A stretch of DNA of 64,000 bases, taken from assembly GCA_022661535.1 (NCBI GenBank), contig JAKULF010000007.1, positions 1,860,001-1,924,000 of the forward strand. Direction: 5' to 3'. Positions 54,797 to 64,000 of this stretch are shown in pieces. The DNA is from Eutypa lata. Taxonomy: Eukaryota > Ascomycota > Sordariomycetes > Xylariales > Diatrypaceae. The position numbers were made by a program, and so were the translations under genes. The first letter of the stretch is position 1. Every line of letters starts with the position of its first letter. The notes below the pieces were generated by a model. It did not search any database and was not told the DNA's origin. It saw only the letters and a program-made list of their open reading frames with translations.

Positions 54797-57165
54797 TTAA
54801 TGATTGGCTTCCTCGGCTGGATTTTCCCATTTGATAGGATGCACCAACATGCTGCGTAGGCATAACCGGCCGGAACTGCTTGCTTGTTCCTCTTGTTGTC
54901 GTCCACCGCGAAGGGTACCCCCATTAGCATTTCCATCATCGCCGCGACCGTCTAGTTGCGCATAGCCCAACCAGCGTCGCCACAGCTGACCAGCAAACTC
55001 GCTATTATAGTACCAGCTAGTTCCCTTGAAGTTATACTCATTAGTCAGATCAAATGGGGACCCGTGGCCACCAGTACTATGGTCACGACCACCATTGAAA
55101 GCCTTGTCGATATTCCTTATAGGCCACGCGCGGTCTAGATAGACAGGATGTGGCGCATACACTGCCTTTAGACCATGGTGGAATGCTATTGTCGGTGGAA
55201 ACATTTCACTAAACATGCTATGATGCATACGCCATGTCTCTTCATGCATCACAGACAGTAGACGGCGCGATAGTCGGGAAGCAGTAACAATGGAACTCCG
55301 ACGAGGTGGCTTGTCGAGTTTCGTGTCATAGCCTGTAATATCTCCAGCAAATACCCAACCAGATTCCTCTGCATCGAAGAGCGGATTCAAGGTGATAATG
55401 TCGGCATCTTCGCCAACGCCGCATTTCGACATGTCGGATCCGTCGTCGCAACTTTCCGGGAGAAATTTCTCTCCATACCGTAGTCCTATTCTACCGGGGA
55501 AAGACACCGGACCGAGGATAGAGCGCTTTCCAGAAGCTAAGGTTTCTTCCTCAACGATCTTCGTGAAGTTGTTCCAGTCTCCGTGGAAGGAAGGGATGTA
55601 ATATTTGGCAGAGCGTTCCCACATGCCTAGTCGACTCTGCTTTGCAGCCCATTTGCCTAACCTATCAAATAGCTCGTAATACGAGCCAGTCCAACGCATG
55701 TCCATTTCCCAGTTCCAGAAATGCGCGTATTCCGGGTGCTTAATCGCGAAGTACTGCAGAGGCATGTGAGCTGACCGGTACACACCGTGGATATCAGCGT
55801 TTGATGGGTTCTCAAAAGAAGCGCCAAAGTTTCCAGGATAGTATAGCTTCATCTGTGCCTCGGACCACAATGTACAAAGACCATGAAATTCTGGGGGGAC
55901 ACTATCATCCAGAATACGCTGGACAGCCGTCTCATCTGCCCAGATTGGCGCATCATTGTCGTGAACGTGTAGAAGGAAGTGCACATCGTATTCTCCTCCG
56001 GATTTCAGGCTCAGTTCGGAGACCATCGCACGAAAATTGAGAATGGTATGGCTTGTCCATTTGAACCCTGTAAACAACCGGACGATAACAGCAGTCCGAT
56101 CTATCTTCTCAGATTGCATATCGGCTAGTTCGGCATCTAGGGTTGTGTTGCCGGTGAAGAAGCGGTCCTCATTATCTAAAAAGCAGCGCCCCTGCGCAGA
56201 TGCCCAGTCGATGGTCTCGTAGTTTATCTTGGCCGTCTTCTCCCAGATTGTGTTGCTACCTTCCTTCTCGGTTTCGGCACCGACACCAACACCTCCTTGT
56301 TCTAAGCCATATCCCAGACCATACGGCCCATACCGGCCGAAACGATCAAAACAAACATCCTGCCGAATATTGAGTAGGTTATACGATCCAATAGCGGGTT
56401 GTGCTTGTCCTTGCGGAACACCATCATATGCGTAGAGATCGGGGGCAAGAATAGTTCTATTGTCGTCAAGATAACAAGGACGGACAGGGGCGTATGTGTT
56501 CCGGTACTCGTCGGAATCATAATCTGGTTGAGGACGGTAGATCTGCGGTGTAGGGAGTTCAGTATGATGCACTGATGGTATAGTGATTTCAGCATGGTGG
56601 CTTTTTGGGTATTCCGGCTTGTACTCGGAAAATGGCACTAGCGACCTGAGCCCGGTATAGTAACCATCGAGACTGTATATAATGATCAGCAGAGGTTCTC
56701 GCGAACGTCGTCTTATTAGAGGCCTTACTGGTCGTATCGCAGCCAATGTGGCCCATTCTCCTTGGGTAGTTCTCCCTCGTCCTCTTCATCCCCAATGAGG
56801 ACCAGTTCAGCGGTTGGATCATTCTGGATGACCTGTGCCTCGTCATTGCTATCCTGCGTTTGTAGACCCGTAGTCTCGCCAAGTGTAGATTCGTCCTTCG
56901 ACTGGCCCTTCCCAAGCTTCATTAAGTCGAATACCTCTCTTGATTTCTCATGCAACCGTGGGTTGAATAATGTGACAGACAAACAAGCGATGACGACAAA
57001 GGTCCATATGAAAACCCTGCGATAAAGACAATGACCGAGTAAGGTCTTTACTCTTATTTTCGACGGTGGTTGGCTCGAAAGAGGTAGATGAAGTTCAGTT
57101 TTCCCTGATATGAAGAAAGTAGGCCATGACGAGCTTCTAGGTACGAAGCTCGATATCCGTTCCAT
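54797..57165 (-). CDS. DUF3405 type II membrane protein, 770 aa
   Basis: Exons 57165-56729 and 56672-54797 (minus strand) total 2313 nt; the 56-nt intron (GTAAGG donor, TACAG acceptor) joins …HWLRYD/HLDGYYTGL…. The start is the first in-frame ATG after the upstream stop (MERISSFVPRSSSW). A short basic cytosolic head is followed by one membrane span (about residues 51-67, VFIWTFVVIACLSVTLF), an acidic stem, and a large luminal/extracellular domain of the fungal DUF3405 family: DVHFLLHVHDN, EMDMRWTGSYYELF, DADIITLNPLFD and FHHGLKAVYAPHPVYLDRAW are its recurring segments. The topology and the Asp-rich motifs resemble Golgi glycosyltransferases (GT-A-like), which is an inference; the family has no proven activity that I know of. 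C-terminus ends …MLVHPIKWENPAEEANH. Confidence 0.85.
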
Positions 57166-57954
57166 CCTATGTTGTAGATGGGCAGTTTGAGTACTAGTTA
57201 GATCGTATGATTGGTATCGTCCAAGAGAAGTGTGATGCTTTGTAGCTTCTTGAGACGTCGAAGAAGCTTTAGAAGCTCTTCCCCTTTCTCCAAGGGGATC
57301 CAAGGTGGCAGAGGCAAACAGGGAAGCCTTTTGAAGTGGACGCCAGTGCAATTAACAAAGAAAGCGGGTATGATCTCTTTCAAGGAGAGGACGTCAAAGG
57401 CCGTTGCTTTTTGAAGGGGAACAGGCAGCAATGACTATACGAAGAGTGTAGACGAAGACCCGTTGAAAATGATTAGACCAGTTGGTGGAATCGCAAATTA
57501 ACAAGTGACTAGACGATAGCCATTAGTAGGGGTAAAAAGATGCAGTTCACATCTGAGAGGACGTATTCGTGGGTTTGGTGGGGTGGGGGCAGTATGAATA
57601 AAGTCACGATGTCATACGTGGGTGGGTGGTGTACAAGGTCTAGATGCGTACCTGGAAGGCAGAAACAACAGATCTGGAAAGGTTCGAGGATTAATTATTT
57701 GATTTAAGAGTGAATTCTAGCCTGTTTGATGCGCCCCGAAAGATGGCAAGGCCTGGAAGAGAATTCAACGGACTACCTGTATGAACGAGTGCGGGTATGT
57801 GGTTGTGTGTGCTCTAGCCCATTAGAATTATGTTCCAAGTTTCAAAGTTTTAAGTTCTTTTACCCCTTCCTCAAGTGTCGGAGGTCAAGTTAAGAACAAA
57901 CCGGTAGAAGGCACAACTCCCAGAGTATCAATGCCTAGAAACTCTACTCTACCT

Positions 57955-58014
57955 TACCTACCTACCTACTAACTTACATACAGATGCATGTATGTAGTAT
58001 GTAGGTATGTAGGT
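57955..58014. repeat. Imperfect ~60-bp palindrome in TACC/TATG repeats
   Basis: Left arm ACCTACCTACCTACT...ACATAC and right arm GTATGT...AGTATGTAGGTATGTAGGT pair imperfectly around an AGATGCAT centre (57982-57989). It may arise from two opposed microsatellites. Confidence 0.5.
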
Positions 58015-60872
58015 GTGTATGTATGTATGGAGAGTAGCTGTTTGAGAATATGTAGGATGCTGTATGTAGTTAACTATAGGAATCTTTCTCCGGAGTTTCG
58101 GGTTGGACGTCTCACGGAATAATCAACTAAAGAGGGACAAAAGAAAGACAACAGACATAAAAAAAATGAAGATGGGTTGGATCAGAAGGGGGACACGACA
58201 TGAAAAGAAGATCGATCATATCTGGATGTCTAAGCTGTTCAAGATCGACATTGGTCCGAGTCCTGCGCGCAGAGTCTGGCCTCGAAACGCACAGGACAAA
58301 CAGTAAGAGATTGCCTGTTCTATTGTTTTTCATACATATTACGTAGTAGAGTTAAGCGTTTAATAGATAGTTTATAACTGCACTCTATCGGTCTATCTAG
58401 TAATATCAGAAGATGGGCATTTGTCCATTTACCTACATGTGCACTAGTGTATGTATAAAACTTTTCTGCCGTCTTTATATAGTGTAAACCTTAGGTTGAA
58501 ACTTCAAGCTTTTGGTTGCTATTACATATCACCAATGGGGAGTTAGAAGAGGCTCTGAAGCTTTAACTTAGAAGCTCTAGTTACAATTCTTCAAGGATGG
58601 ACAACTGAGCAGGGATTGACCGTGCACATTCACTATTTCAACTTGTTGCGTGATTGGTCATTCAGTAGCATCAATTCAGAACGGGAAATGTAAGATGAAT
58701 ACTGGACCGATTGTCATGTATGACCCATTTCACTATCACCCTCACACGTCAGTACCTGCAGTACTTGAGAACGGGATCTTCGTTTTGGTGGGTGCCAAGT
58801 TTGTGGATCTTGCATGAAGTTGTCCGGCCCTGTGAACCCCGACACGGCAACGGTTCTGTAGCGGTCTTGGCTCCCGGGCTTGGCTTGCGAACCCATTCTA
58901 ACCACAAAGCGTAAATTTTCAGAATCTTTTTTTTAGAGCAGCAATTAGTTATTCTTTAACTGTGTAGTTCGTAGTTATTTGTTACGCACGCATTATGGGT
59001 TCCATACATAGTTATCTCCTGAATCAACAGATTATGAGCAATTTACTCTTCAAAATGACCATCAGTGTATTTTGAGGCTCATCTGCATAACCACTACATA
59101 GGCAGCTAGGCATATCTATTGAACGTACATAGGTGGATATTCTCTCCTGAAGAACCCTAGTGTCGATCTCCAAAAGGCGGCTCTGGGGCGCTGCAGTGCT
59201 ACGCCAGGGCGCAAAACACTTACACCTATTTCCTAAAGAGGATTAGGGCTCCCACGATTAACTGTTTCTCAGTCTGTCAGTCTCCTGGTTGTAGCGCTTA
59301 GTTATTGCGCCCCTATTACACATACATATGTAACCTATCAAGACGTATTATTGTATGTATGTACATGTATCTAACTACCTACCTACCTGCTAAGATTAAT
59401 AATGGGCTTTTCTCGAAGGTTTGTGTTACACGTATTGCTCCTTGTTACCTATATAAGCAACATTTAGCTTTGCCTGCAGTAGGTATATACCTAAACAAGA
59501 TTAGAAAATTTTCACGTTTGTCTCATACTCGTGTTAGAACAGAAGTTTGAACTTAAAATTTGTTGAATGCAGAACAGAAAGTTTAGCTCGATGTCATTTC
59601 ATCTGGTGTTTACTTCGTACACTCTTCTCTATCTTTATTTCGAGCCACCTTCGAACAACTCTGTATATCTATATAGGTTGACGCTAACATCTAATCTAGA
59701 AACTCGGCAAGATCATCACCTAATCCCCTCTTATAAACTACCGGTATGTACATAGAGTCTCTCTAAACATATGTATATGGTATTCTTCAAGGAAGGGGCC
59801 GCGCGATCGGTAGCGAGTACTAACATCTACGTAATAATTGAGTGCGAGTCTTGTATTCCCGAAGTGTGCATAATCCAGTTTAGGTATATACATAGAAAGC
59901 ATCATGTTCCTAGGCTGTATCCACTTCCATATCAAGACTATCGGTTGTTAGATGGGAATAATTAGCAATGATAATCAGTACTACGTAGGAACAGTTAAAT
60001 ACCCAATCTTATAATCTACATAAGCTATTGTTAAATTTTATTGATAGTATTATTCTTTCTTCTTGCACTCACCCCATGTTTAACGAATCGGCTAGCTACC
60101 TGTAATGACAGGGTGATCATTCCCGGGTTCAGGGGTTCTTCCTAGAGTACCTATGTACGTAGCGGATATATCGCTCGCCTCACATCCGTCGCACGTATGC
60201 ATGTGCTGATACCTATGCTCTATGCGCAGTTCAGGCTGGATGCAAGCTCTAACTCATCCACTTAATGTATTAGTAGGTACCTATGTAGAACGCAATCGGT
60301 GCACAGTATCTAGGTGTGATTATGTATTTCAAAGGTGTTGTACTCTGGGAATTGAGGTTGAGGTAGGCAGTTAGATATGTACGTTACACTCTAATCTATG
60401 TAGGGCTGTAGGACATGCCGGTCTGGTTGTATGACAACTCCCCAAAACATGCGGTCGATTAAGCGGGTGGAAGCAAGGGCGCCTCGAATTCCGAATTAAT
60501 CAATACGACGGCATATCGAATATTGCATTCTCCTACACATAATGCGCAACTACCTAGCCTACCATGTACAATACATACAATTACAGTATGAGCAATACAT
60601 AGCATGAATGACGTCAATCCTCATTATGGGCAATACATGCATCCATAATTCTACGAAGTATCCCTTATTGCGAAAAGGTACCAAACCACCACTAACTAAA
60701 AAGATACCTACATACCTAAAAGACGTTGAGAGCTCCAGCTTTAGCCTTGCCTCTACTGTACAGGTACAATACATACGTGTAAGTAATTGGGTCAGAAGGG
60801 GCGATCTCTCGGCAGTCGTAGTGATCCACTGCCCTGTCAAGCCCTGTCAACTTATGCATGACTGCATGGCGC

Positions 60873-61588
60873 ATCGTCTGAAGATTTGATAGTTATTGTA
60901 GATCCGGTTCTACCAGACAGTACGGCTTGTGTGAAACAATGAGTGTAACGAAACCACGGCTGCAGTAGTTAAGTCACAACCACAATAGTTAAAATCGTTT
61001 CGAATCTGTCCCTCTCCCCATCCTTCTTGCGCCAAGTGACCATTCATTTATACCTACGACATAACAGGCTTGCGCGGCCGAGACGTGCAGTATTGGAATT
61101 CAAGATCGCAAAACCCAGCTCGAACAGGACAACGCGTCGAACGCCTTTTCAGGTTTAACGATTTCTTCTTTACCTACTTATCATAGTGCATATCTACGTA
61201 CAATCACAACTAAGTAAGAACAACACTTGGTATTTCCTAAACATTGGGCAGCTTCTCTTTGTTAGGTGCTGCTCTTTAGCTTCCCTGCCGGCCTGCGCCC
61301 ACTGGGGATTTGCGACAATGCACTTAGAAACTTTCTTCGTCTATGCTTATTAGTATATTCCCCGCGACACGCCTCCGTGCTTTCTCAGCTTGCCCGTTTA
61401 ACTCACATAGGTACGTCATTTACGTCATATCGTCTGAAGTATGAGCGTTGCAGATCCGGCTCTACGGTGCGGCTTGCATAAAACAATGAGTGTAACGAGA
61501 TCCTAGTAACCGCTGCAGTGGTTGAATTCGTTTCGAAATATTCATCTATATACCTTTATAGGTAACTTAGACGCATGCTTACGCGGCC
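60873..61588. repeat. Diverged direct repeat, two copies 556 bp apart
   Basis: Copy 1 is 60873-61079 and copy 2 is 61429-61588. Shared anchors in the same order: ATCGTCTGAAG, GATCCGG-YTCTAC, CGGCTTG, the 18-mer AAACAATGAGTGTAACGA (60934-60951; 61481-61498), GCTGCAGTRGTTRA, TCGTTTCGAA (60995; 61528) and GCTT-R-CGCGGCC. Differences are mainly C/T and A/G, plus indels. No ORF is shared. This is probably an old duplication or two remnants of a short dispersed element. Confidence 0.7.
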
Positions 61589-62113
61589 AGCAACTCAATA
61601 CAGGACGATAGCAGCCGTAAAATGTGCAATAACTACTCAGCGACGAGGGCTTGTGCCCAAACATAGCAGTCGTATTAGCGCTGAAGAGCGGTCATAAATA
61701 TATCTACCCTAGGAGTGTAAGCCTCCGAATTCGTGTATCTAGATTGGAATATCGGTAAATATCATTGCACCACTGCATGGCTAACAGTCGCCAGTAACAG
61801 GTTCTATATCATCAATGATTTGTTGCACTCAACCTAGCCTTTAATTGTTGGATCGTGAACCGTCACGATGCATCTGGATGTGCTGAGGAAAGCGTAAGTG
61901 GTTTCGTGTTCTGGTGATCTATTTACTTGATCTCGTTCAAGTCCATGTCCTAAATATATGAAATCTGATGAGGTTCCATTAATATGTTATAATTAGCATT
62001 ACTTTATACTCTTATCTACATGACGAGCATCTAGCACCATGTCCAAAGATTATGCCATGTTCCTATTACCGCTTCTCTATGATAGCGACAAGAACAAGAA
62101 CTCTATAATATCT

Positions 62114-63958
62114 TCACACCTCTTCCTTGTGGTGGTGGGTACTGGGTGTCATGGCCGGTCCCCGCTGGCCTTCGACCCGCTGATCACAGGTAAGATTCCC
62201 GCCGGTGCCACAAGGGGTTTCGTCACCGGGAACAATGCCATTCTTCTCTGCTAACATCCTCTTTCTCTTTGTTTTCTTCTTCGCATCCACCTTGTCTCTC
62301 CATAGCTTTCCATAGCGAATGGTAAGCATCGTGCCTCCGGAAGCGGCCACTATGAAGAGCGCACTGATGGTTGAAAACCAACCTATGCCGATGGAATCTT
62401 TAGCTGGTAATACTACTGCCATTCCCAAGCATCCGAACAGGTAGCGGATCACGTAGTTACCAGCAATCACCTCTCCACTCCGCCCTGGCATTACATCCAG
62501 GCAATATGTGTTTAGGGAGGGGAAACAGAAAAGCTGTGCCATTCCCTGAAAAAACAGTACGATTACTGTCAGTGGAATACCACCCACCGCTTTCTCGACG
62601 CACCACCCGTATAATAAAATGCATATAGGGATCACAATGCCCATGAACGGCAACGCCGATATCAATCGATCTTCCGGGATGCGCACCCCGCGCTTCTTAA
62701 TATACTTTTTCACAATGTGGTCAGCATATCGACCACCGAAGAAGGTTCCTGTTAAGTAGCCGCAGCCCGGTGCGAGATAGAATAGGCCACCCTGCATCGG
62801 CGTCGTAAGGTTGTAACGCGGGTTTAGGACGTAGCGTATCGGTGTAAGTAGACTATACATATTCCACACGAGAGACGAGCTCGAAAGGCCGATGAGTAGA
62901 AGGTTCGGGTACTCGTACAGTCGGATTACCCGCCATGGGTTGATCATCGGCCACAGGATCTTGGCCTTGTTGATGCCGCTATGCCCCACGAGATCGTCTA
63001 TCCTCTTGTGATAGATGGTCTCTGGGAGGATGAAGTAAGTTCCTATGAGGGCGACGCCTGCCAGCGCTGTCTGTAGCCAGAAGATTACCCGCCATGACAC
63101 GTAGGTGACGATGATACCTCCGAGAAATGGTCCAAAGGCTGGGCCTACCAACGTTCCGGACATGAACCATCCGGTCGCTGTTCCTCGCTCCACTGGCTTG
63201 TAGATATCACTATGGGCTAGTTAGACGAGCTGCAACAATGGTGGGGTGCGGCGTTATACCTTATGACAGCAGAGCCTATCAGAAGAAATGATGTCCCTTC
63301 AAAAGCCGTCAAAATACGAAACACAACGAACGATGCAAGGTTGGGCCCCAGCGCGGTTCCGATGCTGCTTGCAAGAAAACCAACTGCAGTCACCATTGTT
63401 ATCTAGACCAGACCGAAGTCATCAGCACTGATCTTCATCACGATGCATCCGAGCTTATGGATGTACGATAGGGCGGTAATCGCTTACTATTCTCCTCCCA
63501 TACACTTGACTAAGTGGACCCCATAACATCGGGGACAAGCCCATGAACAACATGTACAGCGCATTGACGATGTTGATGACGGAGCCATTGGTATTATACT
63601 CTTTAGCAACCTCAGGAGTGGCAGCAAGCACAGAGGTGCTCGATATCGGTGCTAGGAATGCGCAGTACGAGACCAGGACGACAATGACGGACTTCCGCGC
63701 CGGCGAATAGCGGTCGTAGAAGTCGTCTGGGATCTGGACAATTGAACTGGTGGGTTCCATTACGGCGTCCGGTCCCATCGAGTGGCGAGTTGAATAGCGG
63801 TCCAGCTCATTCTCCTCCATATCTATACGGACCGAGTCCACCTCGCCGTCGTGAGACGACGAGTCGCTGGCCTGGCCATTGTCGCTTATGTGGGAGCGCA
63901 CGCTCGGCTGGCGCGAGCTGGCGGAGGTGGTGTCACGCTTTTCCTTAGTTTCAGACAT
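62114..63958 (-). CDS. MFS drug/polyamine-type transporter (DHA1), 569 aa
   Basis: Proton-coupled efflux pump of the major facilitator superfamily, 12-helix DHA1 type. Exons 63958-63488, 63402-63260 and 63209-62114 (minus strand) total 1710 nt; junctions keep frame (…QVYGRRI/ITMVTAVGF; …SAVI/SDIYKPVERG). A hydrophilic Ser-rich N-terminus (about 85 residues) precedes helix 1 (SVIVVLVSYCAFLAPISSTSV). Loop 2-3 has the motif-A-like GPLSQVYGRR. The segment SDIYKPVERGTATGWFMSGTLVGPAFGPFLGG is the conserved region around helices 4-5 (antiporter motif C: GTLVGPAFGPFLGG) of the fungal QDR/DTR/FLU-like pumps. The C-terminus ends in a basic cytosolic tail (KKTKRKRMLAEKNG…). Substrate cannot be read from sequence. 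The promoter lies beyond the right edge of the window. Confidence 0.9.
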
Positions 63959-64000
63959 TATGGATAGCGGTTTTCTATGTCGGTTGGTATATTTATGACA

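Larger units (their letters stand above)
57166..62113. other. 5 kb gene-free spacer with repeats
   Basis: The longest ordinary-composition stretch without a supported gene. It contains the imperfect palindrome at 57955-58014, TACC/TATG-rich microsatellite-like DNA near 59360-59390 and the diverged direct repeat at 60873-61079 and 61429-61588. Short ORFs on both strands (for example around 58103-58333 and 58711-58914) show no domain, codon bias or splice support. Confidence 0.45.

Noticed and set aside
56730..57351. Upstream extension of the DUF3405 protein to 57351
   Set aside because: That frame starts with TTG right after a stop; the first ATG is at 57165 and gives the expected type II topology.

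Overview
The window is nuclear DNA of a filamentous ascomycete (Pezizomycotina; a Sordariomycete is likely but not proven). The evidence is short 48-270 nt GT-AG introns with CTAAC/CTGAC-type branch sites, about 13 confident multi-exon or long single-exon fungal genes, kilobase spacers, and a 5.6 kb block that looks saturated by repeat-induced point mutation (RIP). No bacterial, organellar, rRNA, tRNA or CRISPR features were found.

Layout. 1-5640 is an almost pure A/T block, about 5-7 % G+C in sampled lines, in which CpA and TpG are nearly absent. Undoing C-to-T and G-to-A in one plus-strand frame shows a LINE-type reverse transcriptase relic near 2.2-2.5 kb. Base composition returns to normal abruptly at about 5640. 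Then follow: a secreted dipeptidyl-peptidase V (6712-9550, +); an unrecognised two-exon gene (10067-10877, -); a gene-poor 4 kb with an orphan charged ORF and two fold-back structures; an F-box protein (14998-16706, +); trifunctional C1-tetrahydrofolate synthase (17859-21340, -) diverging from eIF3 subunit i (22324-23857, +); an ISWI chromatin remodeller (24870-28411, -); a HAPSTR1/DUF4588-like protein (30643-31461, +); a 1775-residue FHL1-type FHA/forkhead factor (33563-38890, -); a MOT1-type molybdate transporter (40709-42149, -); a cytochrome P450 (43747-46040, +); a 2OG-Fe(II) oxygenase with TET/JBP-like features (47457-49840, +); a SAP-domain membrane protein (50751-52128, +); a DUF3405 type II membrane protein (54797-57165, -); a 5 kb spacer with a diverged direct repeat; and an MFS transporter (62114-63958, -).

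The gene set is mostly housekeeping (one-carbon metabolism, translation initiation, chromatin remodelling, control of ribosomal protein genes) mixed with accessory functions (secreted peptidase, P450, MFS pump). I see no biosynthetic gene cluster: there is no polyketide synthase, peptide synthetase or terpene cyclase. The observations most worth following are the extreme RIP block with its decodable LINE, the oxygenase, the internal duplications in the FHL1-type protein, the apparent alternative starts (mitochondrial and cytosolic) of C1-THF synthase, a 5-nt micro-exon implied in the peptidase gene, and a 10-bp palindrome (TACCTAGGTA) that recurs in spacers but not in exons.
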